NCBI GenBank assembly: GCA_017381865.1
Contig: JAFOBJ010000070.1
Location: 1 to 40,294 of the forward strand
Length of the DNA stretch: 40,294 bases
Source of the DNA: Bacteroidales bacterium
Lineage (GTDB): Bacteria; Bacteroidota; Bacteroidia; Bacteroidales; F082
Reading direction: 5' to 3'
Shown here: positions 1 through 8,764 of the stretch, piece by piece
Layout: each line of letters begins with the position of its first letter
Position numbering within the stretch: the first letter of the stretch is position 1
Made by a program: the position numbers and the translations under genes
The notes under the pieces: generated by a model
Seen by the model: the letters and a program-made list of their open reading frames with translations, nothing else
Database searches by the model: none
Told to the model about the DNA's origin: nothing

Positions 1-174
1 ATCGGTACCAGACTCAAAACCTTCTGCTATATTATTCATTATACTTACAGCGGCTCTTTGAATCTGATCCCGAAACCCATAATTCTTATTATCATCCATC
101 AAGTCATAAATAGAATTGACAAAGTCTCTAGCATTCTGCCACACCCTCAAACTCTCAAAATCCCCTCTAGCCAT
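1..174 (-). CDS. Four-helix-bundle (S23/IVS-type) protein, 5' part only
   Basis: Reading the minus strand from ATG 172-174 gives 58 codons running off the left edge of the window, beginning [16 protein letters not shown] and including [17 protein letters not shown]. The xLxVWQxA opening and the QIxRAAVSIxxNIAEGxE helix are hallmarks of the four-helix-bundle family named after ORFs in 23S rRNA intervening sequences. The closest comparison is the complete homologue at 37551-37901, which has QIQRSAISIPSNIAEGAS at the same place. No biochemical role is established for the family; it is structurally related to the Avd accessory protein of diversity-generating retroelements, but no reverse transcriptase is visible here. 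A TTTAGAC word repeat lies just upstream of the start (184-222). The C-terminal half is outside the window. Confidence 0.85.
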   Translation of the reverse strand, partial: MARGDFESLRVWQNARDFVNSIYDLMDDNKNYGFRDQIQRAAVSIMNNIAEGFESGTD

Positions 175-183
175 AAACCATAT

Positions 184-222
184 CTTTTTACCTTTAGACT
201 TTCATCTTTAGACTTTAGACAA
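184..222. repeat. Degenerate word repeat, TTTAGACTTT family
   Basis: Three imperfect copies of TTTAGACTTT lie between the partial four-helix-bundle gene and gltX. The last codons and TAA stop of gltX (208-222, encoding LSKV) are made of this repeat. Confidence 0.75.
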
Positions 223-1731
223 TTCTACTACTCCTTTATCAATTCTCTTCACGGCTTCTTCTTTGCCAAGGAGTTCTAAAATTTCGTGGATGTGTGGTCC
301 TTTGCCAGCGCCGACGAGCATCAAACGAAGTCCGTTCATGACGAGTCCCATACCGAGTTCGTTAGATGTAATCCATTCGTTGAGAACCTTTTCTATGTTT
401 TCTGCTGAGAAATCTTCGATGCTGTTAATGAGTTCTTTAGCTTTTAACATCAATTCTGCTGAGTTTTCTTTCCAGCGTTTCTTAACAGTGACTTCGTCGT
501 ATGTTGTTGGTTCTTCGAAGAAGAAGAAACTTTGGTCCCATAATTCTTTTACGAAATTGATGCGGTCTTTAACCAAACCTGTCACTTTAACGACGTATTC
601 TTTGTCTGCCTTGATACCTTTTTCTGTTTCAAGCCATTGGAGATATTCTTCGCCGACTTCTTCTTTAGATTTCTTCAAAATATATTCGTGGTTGAACCAT
701 TTTGTCTTGTCGACATTGAAACGTGCGCCTGATTTTGTGCAGTGTTCAAATGAGAAAGCTTGGATAAGTTCTTCCATTGAGAAGATTTCTTGTTCTGTAC
801 CTGGATTCCATCCGAGGAGAGCCAACATATTGATGAAAGCTTCTGAGTAATATCCTGATTCTCTGTAACCTGAAGAAACTTCTCCGCTCTTAGGGTCGAC
901 CCAACGAAGTGGGAACACAGGGAAACCGAGGCGGTCGCCATCGCGTTTGCTGAGTTTGCCGTTGCCATCAGGTTTCAACAATAATGGAAGGTGTGCGAAT
1001 TCTGGAGCTTCCCAGCCAAATGCTTGATATAAAAGAACGTGCAATGGCATTGATGGCAACCATTCTTCACCGCGGATGACGTGAGAAATCTTCATCAAAT
1101 GGTCGTCGACGATGTTTGCCAAGTGATATGTAGGCATTCCGTCTGACTTAAACAAAACTTTATCGTCTAATGTATTTGTGTTGACTTTGATATCGCCGCG
1201 AATGATGTCGTGCATTCTTACTTCATAATTTTCTGGCATCTTGAAACGAACAGTGTAAGGCACACCTTCGTTAATCATTTTTTCAACTTCTTCAGCAGCT
1301 ATTGTCAAAGAGTTGCGCAATGTCTTGCGGCTTTCAGCATTATAGATGAAGGTCTTCTTTTGAGCTTCTGCTTCTGCGCGATATTTGTCTAGTTCTTCTG
1401 CTGTGTCGAATGCGTAATAAGCAAAACCTTTTGCAATAAGCTCGTCGCTATATTGTTTGTACAAAGGCTTGCGGTCACTTTGTCTGTAAGGACCATATTC
1501 TCCGCCGACGATGTCGCTTTCATCGAATTTGATGCCGCACCAGTCGAGAGATTTCACGATATAATCTTCTGCGCCTGGAACGAAACGAGTCTGGTCTGTA
1601 TCTTCAATACGAAGAATCATTTTGCCACCGTTCTTCTTGGCAAATAGATAGTTATATAAAGCTGTCCTGACGCCGCCGATATGAAGCGGACCTGTTGGAC
1701 TTGGAGCAAAACGTACGCGTACTTCTTTCAT
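208..1731 (-). CDS. gltX: Glutamate--tRNA ligase (GluRS)
   Basis: Charges tRNA-Glu with glutamate using ATP in the cytoplasm. The class I signatures are visible: the HIGH-type motif in [12 protein letters not shown] near the N-terminus, the RIEDTDQTR segment, and the KMSKS-type motif as KLSKRDG about halfway along. The 507 residues fit bacterial GluRS. An in-frame ATG at 1752 would add seven residues, but a TAnnTTTG -7 element at 1750-1757 places the transcript start downstream of it, so the ATG at 1729-1731 is preferred; it also begins [14 protein letters not shown] as family members do. The gene is divergent from the DUF4175 gene. Its last four codons and stop are built from the TTTAGAC repeat, so the natural C-terminal end may have been altered slightly. 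Confidence 0.97.
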   Translation of the reverse strand: MKEVRVRFAPSPTGPLHIGGVRTALYNYLFAKKNGGKMILRIEDTDQTRFVPGAEDYIVKSLDWCGIKFDESDIVGGEYGPYRQSDRKPLYKQYSDELIAKGFAYYAFDTAEELDKYRAEAEAQKKTFIYNAESRKTLRNSLTIAAEEVEKMINEGVPYTVRFKMPENYEVRMHDIIRGDIKVNTNTLDDKVLFKSDGMPTYHLANIVDDHLMKISHVIRGEEWLPSMPLHVLLYQAFGWEAPEFAHLPLLLKPDGNGKLSKRDGDRLGFPVFPLRWVDPKSGEVSSGYRESGYYSEAFINMLALLGWNPGTEQEIFSMEELIQAFSFEHCTKSGARFNVDKTKWFNHEYILKKSKEEVGEEYLQWLETEKGIKADKEYVVKVTGLVKDRINFVKELWDQSFFFFEEPTTYDEVTVKKRWKENSAELMLKAKELINSIEDFSAENIEKVLNEWITSNELGMGLVMNGLRLMLVGAGKGPHIHEILELLGKEEAVKRIDKGVVELSKV

Positions 1732-1749
1732 ATAAAATTTATTTTTTTG

Positions 1750-1757
1750 CAAAAATA
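1750..1757 (-). promoter_or_regulatory. Bacteroidota -7 promoter element for gltX
   Basis: Read on the minus strand the sequence is TATTTTTG, matching the Bacteroides TAnnTTTG -7 consensus, about 20 nt before the chosen gltX start. No TTG was found at the usual 20-22 nt spacing, so only the -7 element is supported. Confidence 0.55.
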
Positions 1758-1820
1758 AGAATTATTTACTTACAAATTCCGTCCCGACATACATTCATAA
1801 AACCTAATTTTCAATTAAAA

Positions 1821-1856
1821 ACTTGTGGTCTTGCTGACTTGTAGTCTTGTTGACTT
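1821..1856. repeat. Degenerate CTTGTAGT-family word repeat
   Basis: Imperfect copies of CTTGTAGT / CTTGCTGA / CTTGTTGA occur in the divergent gltX/DUF4175 spacer. The same word is found at 15267, 21270, 22451, 25366 and 38326. One copy supplies the likely -33 TTG of the next gene. Confidence 0.8.
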
Positions 1857-1870
1857 TTTTATTATCTTTG
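1839..1870 (+). promoter_or_regulatory. Promoter of the DUF4175-ybeY operon
   Basis: TTG at 1839-1841, 21 nt, then TATCTTTG at 1863-1870 matches the Bacteroides TTTG / TAnnTTTG promoter. The -33 box is inside a CTTGTAGT word repeat. The ATG at 1892 follows at a plausible leader distance. Confidence 0.65.
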
Positions 1871-1891
1871 CAGGTTATTAAATTAGGTGTA

Positions 1892-4800
1892 ATGTTTTCT
1901 GACGGCAAAGAAAAATATAATCGCATATTGTTGAATAAGATAGAATCTTTCATAAAAAAATTCTATCTCAACAAACTTATTCAGGGCGCATTGATTGGCT
2001 CCGTCATGCTTATTTTATTCTTCTTGATTTTCAATGGAATAGAATATTTCTCTTGGCTTTCAGGAAAAATCCGACTGATACTTTTCATCACTTTAATCTC
2101 CATATTTTCTTTAGTATCAATATTTTATTTCATTATACCTATCACAAATCTGATTCGCTTCAGAAAGAAGATGTCTGATAAAGAAGCAGCTGTCTTAATC
2201 GGAAAGTTTTTCCCAGAGATAAAAGACAAACTTCTTAATACTCTTCAACTTACAGATAGCATAAACGGAAATTCCGGCAACGAACTTCTTCTTGCGACGA
2301 TAGAACAAAGGACCAAAAACTTGCAGACTTTCAACTTCAGCGATGCCGTAAATCTTAAAGAAAATTATAAATATCTGAAAATATTCGGAATCTCATTTAC
2401 AATCCTAATCGCTCTCATAATTTTCTTTCCTGATTTTTCACAAAAACCCGTCGAGAGAATCATCAATTACGATAAATCTTACGAAAAACCGCTTCCTTTC
2501 CAAGTAAGTCTTCAAGCAAAAGAAATCGAAGTCACGCAAGGCGACGATTTTGAATTTAAAATTCAAGTCACTGGCGAAAAGATTCCAGAGAAGTTTTATG
2601 TCAATACTTCTGTCGGAACGAGAATGATGACAAAGTTATCGATTAACGAATTTTCTTACGTTTTTAACAATATTTATCAATCGGAGAATTTCCAAGTCAC
2701 GGGCGGAGAATATGTAAGTCCGGAGATTAAGATAATTGTTAATCCGTCTCCTACTCTTTTACATTATGAAACGGAACTTAATTTCCCCAAATATATTAAC
2801 AGAAAAAAAGAGACTTTATCTGGAAAAACGCGCATTTTAGTTCCACAAGGAACTGAAGTGAAATTCATTTTCCACACGAAAGACGTTGAGACGATGATCG
2901 TCCTTCATGATTCGATAAATCATAATCTTAAATCAGAAGGTAACGACTTCATTTACAATTTCAAAGCTTTACAAAATTCCAAATTTTACGTCAATATTTC
3001 AAACAAATGGAGCGAAAGCAACAATCCGATTCCATTTACCATTGAAGTAATTCCAGACGCTTATCCGGAAATTCAAGTTCAAGCTTTCAACGAAAACTTT
3101 TCAAAACAGACATATTATTCTGGTTTAATCGCTGACGATTATGGATTTACGAAACTTCTTTATCATTTTGAAGTCGAAAACAAACCTAATCAATCTTTTG
3201 TAAAACGCATCAACATAAACAAAAAAGAAATCCGTAATTCTTTCTATTATAGTATTGATTTAGACACAATTACAATATATCCTGGAGATGAAATAAAATC
3301 ATATTTCGAAGTTTGGGACAACGACGGAATTAACGGAAGTAAGTCAAGACGTTCGGAACTGTTCCACATCAGCATTCCAACTCACGAAACTCTTGATTCT
3401 ATTGCCGATTCGACAGAAGAAAACATCATCTCTCGTTTGGAAGACAAGACAAATAACTTAGAAGAACTTCGTAAAGACATCGAAGAAATCATCAAAGACT
3501 TAATGTCGAAGAAAGAACTCGATTGGACTGATAAAGAAAAGATAAAAGAACTTCTTGAAAAACAAAAAGAAATTCAGGAAGAATGGGAGAAAGTTCAGGA
3601 GGAACAAAAAAATCTTCAAGACTTTATGGAAGAAAACGAACTTACTTCTGAAGATTTGTTAAAGAAGCAAGAAGAAATTAACAAACTATTCGAGGAAGTC
3701 ATTCCTGAAGAGATGAAGAAACTTATGGAAGAGATTGAGAAGATGCTTGGTGAAATGCCTCGCGAGAAAATGCAGCAGATGATGCAAGACCTCAAGAAAA
3801 GCAATAAGGAACTTCAGGAAATGATGGACAGAAATCTATCTTTATTGGAACAATTAAAAGTAGAAAAAGACCTTAACGAATTGATTGACAAGATGAATGA
3901 ATTGTCGGAGAAGTTGCAAAACGCCAATGAGAACAACAACGACTCTTTAAGTGCAAAAGATGCTGAAAATCAATTCAATAAATTATCGAAAGAGTTAGAT
4001 TCCATTATGGAAAAGAACAAAGGTCTGCAAGATCCTTTTAATATTTCCAAAGACGAGAAGATGGAAGACGAGATAAATCAGGATTTGGAAGAAGCTGGCG
4101 AGATGGAAGAAAACGGTGACGACTCAGGTTCGAGTCAGAAGAAAAACGATGCTGGCAAGAAGATGAAGCAAATGGCCGAAAAACTCAGCATGGATATGAT
4201 GATGGGCGGCATGGAACAAATGGGCGAAGATGCACATTTGGTTCGCATTTTATTGGAAAACGTAGTTCGTTCTTCTCACGAAGAAGAAAGTCTTATGAAT
4301 GAAGTCGGCAAGATGAAAAAAGACGACCCGTCATTATCGAATAAGATTAGCCGACAGAAAGAAATTGCCGATAATTTCACAATGGTTGAGGACTCATTAA
4401 GGAAGATGGCGATGCGCCAACCTAAGATTAAAAACTTCGTTTTCACAGAGTTACAACTAATAGACCAGCAATTAGGTCAAGCCATGAAAGAGATAAATGA
4501 GATGACATTAGCATCAGCGGCATCGCGCCAACAAAGAGCGATGATGTCGATGAACAATCTTGCTTTGATGTTAGCAGAATCTCTTAATGACATGAATGAA
4601 AGCATGATGGAAGCCAGCGGTTCTTGTTCAAAACCTAAAAATAGCAAGAAACCAAGCCAAGGCAAACAAAGCATGAAAAAAATGAAAGACTTGCAAGAAC
4701 AGCTTGGCAAGCAACTTGAACAATTACGCAAAGAAATGCAACAACAACAAAAAGACGGCAAACCGCAACAATCTATGAGCAAGGAATTTGCGAGAATGGC

Positions 4801-5215
4801 CGCCGAACAAGAGATGCTGCGCGAAGGTATGCAAAAAATGCTGGAAGAAATGAAAAAAGATGGCTTGACTGGCGACGACGGCATTAACGAAATCATTAAA
4901 GATATGGAGAAACTGGAAGAAGATCTCGTAAATAAGAAAATTTCCAGTCAGACTATGAAGCGTAACAGAGACATTTTATCGAGAATGCTGAAGGCGCAAA
5001 ACGCACAAGAAGAACGCGAAAAAGAAGAAAAACGCAAGTCGGAAGAATTCAAAGGTTCTTTTGAAAAACGTAATATTAACGAATTAGAATATCAGGAAAA
5101 TCTGAAGAAACAACAAGAATTTTTGAAGATGAACAGCATAGAATACCAGCCGTTCTACAGAGAAAAAATCAACGATTATTTCTTCAAGAAAAACATAAAC
5201 GAAACAAAGGAGTAA
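1892..5215 (+). CDS. DUF4175-like membrane-anchored coiled-coil protein
   Basis: A 1107-residue protein of unknown function. Its N-terminus has two closely spaced membrane segments (about residues 30-55 and 60-90) and a third near 160-180. A largely beta-rich extracytoplasmic region follows to about residue 520. The C-terminal half is a very long coiled coil rich in Lys, Glu and Met with scattered Gln/Asn/Gly breaks. This matches the Bacteroidota DUF4175 family, which to my recollection is often encoded beside ybeY and mnmG. The reading frame extends upstream to a TTG at 1847, but the -7 element at 1863-1870 makes ATG 1892 (MFSDGKEKYN) the better start. It ends 2 nt before ybeY, so the two genes are co-transcribed. 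The Met-rich coiled coil suggests a scaffold, but no catalytic motif is visible and the role is open. Confidence 0.8.
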   Translation: MFSDGKEKYNRILLNKIESFIKKFYLNKLIQGALIGSVMLILFFLIFNGIEYFSWLSGKIRLILFITLISIFSLVSIFYFIIPITNLIRFRKKMSDKEAAVLIGKFFPEIKDKLLNTLQLTDSINGNSGNELLLATIEQRTKNLQTFNFSDAVNLKENYKYLKIFGISFTILIALIIFFPDFSQKPVERIINYDKSYEKPLPFQVSLQAKEIEVTQGDDFEFKIQVTGEKIPEKFYVNTSVGTRMMTKLSINEFSYVFNNIYQSENFQVTGGEYVSPEIKIIVNPSPTLLHYETELNFPKYINRKKETLSGKTRILVPQGTEVKFIFHTKDVETMIVLHDSINHNLKSEGNDFIYNFKALQNSKFYVNISNKWSESNNPIPFTIEVIPDAYPEIQVQAFNENFSKQTYYSGLIADDYGFTKLLYHFEVENKPNQSFVKRININKKEIRNSFYYSIDLDTITIYPGDEIKSYFEVWDNDGINGSKSRRSELFHISIPTHETLDSIADSTEENIISRLEDKTNNLEELRKDIEEIIKDLMSKKELDWTDKEKIKELLEKQKEIQEEWEKVQEEQKNLQDFMEENELTSEDLLKKQEEINKLFEEVIPEEMKKLMEEIEKMLGEMPREKMQQMMQDLKKSNKELQEMMDRNLSLLEQLKVEKDLNELIDKMNELSEKLQNANENNNDSLSAKDAENQFNKLSKELDSIMEKNKGLQDPFNISKDEKMEDEINQDLEEAGEMEENGDDSGSSQKKNDAGKKMKQMAEKLSMDMMMGGMEQMGEDAHLVRILLENVVRSSHEEESLMNEVGKMKKDDPSLSNKISRQKEIADNFTMVEDSLRKMAMRQPKIKNFVFTELQLIDQQLGQAMKEINEMTLASAASRQQRAMMSMNNLALMLAESLNDMNESMMEASGSCSKPKNSKKPSQGKQSMKKMKDLQEQLGKQLEQLRKEMQQQQKDGKPQQSMSKEFARMAAEQEMLREGMQKMLEEMKKDGLTGDDGINEIIKDMEKLEEDLVNKKISSQTMKRNRDILSRMLKAQNAQEEREKEEKRKSEEFKGSFEKRNINELEYQENLKKQQEFLKMNSIEYQPFYREKINDYFFKKNINETKE

Positions 5216-5217
5216 AA

Positions 5218-5640
5218 ATGATTAGTTTACAATTCATCGACACTGAAGTCTTGACAGAAGAAATGTCAGGTGTAAAAGAATGGATTAGAGATTTTGTCAA
5301 AAGCTACGACAAAGAAGTCGGAGAATTATATTATTCATTTTGCAGCGATGAATATCTCTATAAAATGAACGTAGATTTATTGGGACATGACTTTTACACC
5401 GACATCATCACCTTCCCTTTGAACGAATGCGAGACGATTTTATCGGCTGAATTTCACATCAGCATCGACAGAATCAAGGACAATGCAGTGACTTTTGAGC
5501 GCAGTTTCAAAGACGAACTACACAGAGTTATGGCGCACGGTGTTTTGCATTTGATCGGTTTCGATGACCTTTGTGAAGAAGATGAAATGGAGATGAGGAG
5601 ACAAGAAGACAGATGCCTTGAAATGAGACACCTAGGATAA
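5218..5640 (+). CDS. ybeY: Endoribonuclease YbeY (16S rRNA maturation / rRNA quality control)
   Basis: A 140-residue YbeY-family metalloprotein involved in 16S rRNA 3'-end maturation and ribosome quality control. The family core is seen as LYKMNVDLLGHDFYTDIITF followed by the metal motif HGVLHLIGFDD (His107, His111). In E. coli YbeY the third zinc ligand is His in the H-x3-H-x5-H pattern; here that position is Asp117. I recall Bacteroidota homologues also having Asp there, which would make it a lineage trait. A clear Shine-Dalgarno AAAGGAG (5206-5212) sits 5 nt before the ATG, and the gene follows the DUF4175 gene by 2 nt, indicating one operon. Confidence 0.93.
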   Translation: MISLQFIDTEVLTEEMSGVKEWIRDFVKSYDKEVGELYYSFCSDEYLYKMNVDLLGHDFYTDIITFPLNECETILSAEFHISIDRIKDNAVTFERSFKDELHRVMAHGVLHLIGFDDLCEEDEMEMRRQEDRCLEMRHLG

Positions 5641-5696
5641 AAAAAAGATATTTGATATTTGAAGTTAATTAATGACAATTAAGAAGTTAGATAATA

Positions 5697-5712
5697 CGTT
5701 TCACGTGAAATA
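5697..5712. promoter_or_regulatory. parS-like centromere site, copy 1
   Basis: The perfect 12-bp palindrome TTTCACGTGAAA (5699-5710) sits in a 16-mer matching the ParB-binding parS consensus TGTTTCACGTGAAACA at 14 of 16 positions. It lies just upstream of mnmG. An almost identical site occurs at 7600-7615, with GTTTCACGTGAAATAAA shared by both. Confidence 0.75.
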
Positions 5713-5726
5713 AATAAACAAAAGAT

Positions 5727-7601
5727 ATGATTTTCGACAAGTATGATGTTATTGTTGTAGGTGGCGGACACGCCGGTTGTGAGGCTGCGGCAGCAGCTGC
5801 TAATATGGGAAACAAGACGCTTCTCATCACGATGAACATGAATGCCATGGCAGCGATGTCGTGCAACCCTGCAGTAGGCGGAATCGCCAAAGGACAAATA
5901 GTCCGCGAAATTGACGCTTTAGGCGGACAAATGGGAATCATTGCTGACAAAACCATGATTCAATTCAGAATGCTCAACAAATCGAAAGGACCAGCAGTAT
6001 GGAGTCCAAGGGTCCAAAGCGACAAATTTGAATTTGCGGCAGAATGGAGAAACGTTTTAGAGAAGACAAGAAACCTTGAATTCTGGCAAGACCATGTCGA
6101 TTCTCTCATCGTGGAAGGCGACATAATAAGAGGCGTACACTGCTCAATGGGCGGCGACATCTACTCAAAAACCGTCATTTTAACCAACGGAACATTCCTT
6201 AACGGAAAGATATTTATAGGCGAAAAATCATTCACTGGTGGCAGAATTTCCGAAAGCGCAAGCTATGGAATAACAGAACAACTCGTCTCTTTAGGATTTG
6301 AAGCAGACAGAATGAAGACAGGAACACCTATGCGAATCGACGGCAGAAGCATTGATTTCAGCAGACTTTCCGAACAAAAAGGCGACGATGACGTGACAGG
6401 ATTTTCTTATTTAGAAATAGAAAAACCGAAAGAACAACGTAGCTGCCACATCGCATACACATCCAAAGAAGTACATGATATTTTAAGAACAGGCTTTGAA
6501 AAATCGCCTCTTTTCACAGGAAGAATAAAAGGCATCGGACCACGTTATTGTCCAAGCATTGAGGACAAAATTGAACGTTTCGCCGACAAAGATATGCATC
6601 AATTATTCGTGGAACCAGAAGGTAGAACAACGGTAGAATACTACCTCAACGGCTTCAGTTCTTCATTGCCAGAAGACATACAATACGAAGCATTACGCCA
6701 TATCGAAGGTTTTGAAAACGCCAAGATATTCCGTCCAGGATATGCCATAGAATACGATTTCTTCCCTCCAAATCAGCTTTATCATAGCTTAGAAACGCAC
6801 CAGATTCACGGATTATTCTTCGCTGGACAAATCAATGGAACTACAGGTTACGAAGAAGCAGCCGCACAAGGATTGATGGCAGGCATCAACGCACATCGTT
6901 TGATTCACGATTTAGAACCTATAGTTTTACGCCGCGACGAAGCTTATATCGGCGTTTTAATCGATGATTTAATCACAAAGAGCGTCGACGAACCTTATAG
7001 AATGTTTACAAGCCGTGCAGAATATCGCATCTTATTACGTCAAGATAACGCCGACGCACGCCTAACAGAGAAGTCATACAACTTTGGTCTTGCCACAGAA
7101 GAACGATTGAATCATTATAAAAACAAGTACGAAAAAGTTAATGAACTCGTTGATTTCTTAAAAACGACTAATATTAGTCCAGAGAGAATTAATGGTTTAT
7201 TAGAATCTAAAGGCACGCCTGGAATCGCGAACAAAGCACGCCTCGCTCAGATTTTGACACGTCCACAAATCAATCTCGCCGATATGGTTGAAGTCATCGA
7301 TAGTCTTAAAGAAAATTATGATTTAAGCATAGAATCTGTAAGAAATATCGTTGAAGAAGCAGAAATAATCGTAAAATATGAAGGATATATCGACAAAGAA
7401 CGTGAAGTCGCAGATAAATTAAACAGATTAGAAAATGTGAAATTAAGTCCTGACTTCGATTATTACGCATTAAATTCTCTCACTATGGAAGCAAGAGAAA
7501 AATTAACGAAGCACAAGCCTCAGACATTAGGACAAGCCAGCAGAATTAGCGGCATCTCCCCTGCCGATATTTCCGTTATCGCAGTTTTTCTAGGAAGATA
7601 G
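5727..7601 (+). CDS. mnmG: tRNA uridine-5-carboxymethylaminomethyl modification enzyme MnmG (GidA)
   Basis: An FAD-dependent enzyme that, with MnmE, installs the carboxymethylaminomethyl group at the wobble uridine of certain tRNAs. The 624 residues fit the family. The N-terminal dinucleotide-binding loop is VVGGGHAGCEAA, followed by the family signature SCNPAVGGIAKGQIVREIDALGG. The second signature is seen in GLFFAGQINGTTGYEEAAAQG near residue 370. The C-terminal helical domain ends ISPADISVIAVFLGR. In many bacteria this gene lies near the replication origin and the par genes. Here parS-like palindromes flank it on both sides, and the second begins within the TAG stop codon. No RNA-level regulatory element was recognised in the short upstream gap. 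Confidence 0.98.
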   Translation: MIFDKYDVIVVGGGHAGCEAAAAAANMGNKTLLITMNMNAMAAMSCNPAVGGIAKGQIVREIDALGGQMGIIADKTMIQFRMLNKSKGPAVWSPRVQSDKFEFAAEWRNVLEKTRNLEFWQDHVDSLIVEGDIIRGVHCSMGGDIYSKTVILTNGTFLNGKIFIGEKSFTGGRISESASYGITEQLVSLGFEADRMKTGTPMRIDGRSIDFSRLSEQKGDDDVTGFSYLEIEKPKEQRSCHIAYTSKEVHDILRTGFEKSPLFTGRIKGIGPRYCPSIEDKIERFADKDMHQLFVEPEGRTTVEYYLNGFSSSLPEDIQYEALRHIEGFENAKIFRPGYAIEYDFFPPNQLYHSLETHQIHGLFFAGQINGTTGYEEAAAQGLMAGINAHRLIHDLEPIVLRRDEAYIGVLIDDLITKSVDEPYRMFTSRAEYRILLRQDNADARLTEKSYNFGLATEERLNHYKNKYEKVNELVDFLKTTNISPERINGLLESKGTPGIANKARLAQILTRPQINLADMVEVIDSLKENYDLSIESVRNIVEEAEIIVKYEGYIDKEREVADKLNRLENVKLSPDFDYYALNSLTMEAREKLTKHKPQTLGQASRISGISPADISVIAVFLGR

Positions 7602-7615
7602 TTTCACGTGAAATA
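7600..7615. promoter_or_regulatory. parS-like centromere site, copy 2
   Basis: A second TTTCACGTGAAA palindrome (7602-7613), also 14 of 16 to the parS consensus. It overlaps the last two bases of the mnmG stop codon, 1.9 kb from the first site. Confidence 0.75.
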
Positions 7616-7643
7616 AAGTTATAAATTATTGAAATAAAATATT

Positions 7644-8534
7644 ATGAGCAAAAAATGTCCATGGTGTAACTCTGAAAATAATCATCAGTTTTTGAAATTA
7701 AAAGATTATTTTCTCACACAAGAGGAATTCGAAATATTAGAATGTAATGAGTGTAAACTCTTATTTACATCGCCATGCCCTGAACCAGATAAAATAGGTA
7801 ATTATTATAAATCTGAAGATTATTTAAGTCACAACGAGGAGAAAAAAGGACTATTCGCAAAGATTTATAATAAGGTAAAAAAGATAAATATTAAGAATAA
7901 ATTTAATATTACAGTCAACGGCCAACAATCAACGGTCAACAGTCTGTTAGATATAGGATGTGGCGTTGGCGACTTCTTACTTTATGCAAAAGAAAAAGGA
8001 TGTAATGTTACAGGCATTGAACCAAGTGAAGACGCAAGAAAAATAGCCGAGAAAAAATTAGATTGCAAGATTTTATCTCCAGAAGAACTTCAAAACATTC
8101 CTGATAATTCATTCGATATTATAACAATGTGGCACGTTCTAGAACATGTAGCCGATCTTAAAACAGAAATTCATCATCTTCAAAGAATTCTTAAAAAAGA
8201 CGGCAGACTCGTTTTAGCTCTCCCTAATTATAAATCATACGACGCAGAATATTATAAAGACAAATGGGCAGCTTACGACGTCCCTAGACATTTGAGCCAT
8301 TTTTCACAGACATCAATCAAGAATATTTTCAAGGAAACAAGACTTCAACTTACTGATATTAAACCACTTAAATGGGATAGTTTTTACATTTCAATGTTAA
8401 GTGAGCAGTATCTTAATAGCAAAAACAGTTTTATTAAGGGAGTTTTAACAGGTTGGAAATCAAATAGAAAAGCAAGAAAATCAGGAGAATATTCGAGTTT
8501 GGTTTATATTTTTAAAGTTAGCAGTGAGATTTGA
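7644..8534 (+). CDS. Class I SAM-dependent methyltransferase with N-terminal Cys4 motif
   Basis: A 296-residue protein whose substrate cannot be read from the sequence. An N-terminal zinc-ribbon-like module has CPWC (Cys5, Cys8) and CNEC (Cys34, Cys37). The SAM-binding motif I is LLDIGCGVGDFL near residue 103, followed by the acidic GIEPS strand end, and the segment FDIITMWHVLEHVAD is typical of Methyltransf_23 proteins. The C-terminal part resembles Bacteroidota methyltransferases near cell-envelope genes. Residues about 90-101 (ITVNGQQSTVNS), immediately before motif I, are encoded by a CAACGG/CAACAG word repeat and look like an insertion in the linker. It starts 28 nt after the second parS-like site. 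Confidence 0.88.
   Translation: MSKKCPWCNSENNHQFLKLKDYFLTQEEFEILECNECKLLFTSPCPEPDKIGNYYKSEDYLSHNEEKKGLFAKIYNKVKKINIKNKFNITVNGQQSTVNSLLDIGCGVGDFLLYAKEKGCNVTGIEPSEDARKIAEKKLDCKILSPEELQNIPDNSFDIITMWHVLEHVADLKTEIHHLQRILKKDGRLVLALPNYKSYDAEYYKDKWAAYDVPRHLSHFSQTSIKNIFKETRLQLTDIKPLKWDSFYISMLSEQYLNSKNSFIKGVLTGWKSNRKARKSGEYSSLVYIFKVSSEI
7911..7945. repeat. Word repeat (GTCAACGG / CAACAGT family) inside the methyltransferase gene
   Basis: Imperfect copies of GTCAACGGCCAACA and TCAACGGTCAACAGT encode residues around 90-101. The same word recurs in the DUF4292 gene at 19648-19685 and, diverged, in the kinase gene at 9435-9471. Confidence 0.8.
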
Positions 8535-8764
8535 CCACAAGCCCTGAAGGGGCGTAACAAATCTAGCATAAGGCCGTCTTATGTTCAAAAAACAAGAAAT
8601 TCAAAATAAAAACGATTTTAGGCGATTTAAACGACTTTTGCTTCAAAATGAACAATGAGTCAAAAAATTAAAAATCATCGCTTAAATCAAAAGAAATTTT
8701 AAGAAATATAAAAACTACTCTAACTCGCTGATTTATAATAAATAAAATATAAAAACGCATTTTT
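8535..8764. repeat. AT-rich intergenic gap with REP-like element (8541-8586)
   Basis: The 230-bp gap opens with GCCCTGAAGGGGCG and then a hairpin CATAAG...CTTATG. The first word resembles GCCCTGTAAGGGCG at 22619, so this looks like a degraded REP-type unit. The rest (8587-8764) is AT-rich with no gene or clear promoter that I can support. Confidence 0.5.

Noticed and set aside
263..850. 195-residue open frame on the plus strand inside gltX
   Set aside because: It is antisense to a clear GluRS gene, has Ser-rich low-quality composition and no homology signals.
4477..4896. 139-residue minus-strand open frame inside the DUF4175 gene
   Set aside because: It is the antisense image of the Met/Gln/Lys-rich coiled coil, giving a Ser/Ile/Cys-rich product with no features of its own.
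5697..5712. Plain transcription-factor operator of mnmG
   Set aside because: Possible, but the near match to parS and the second copy downstream of the gene fit a ParB site better.
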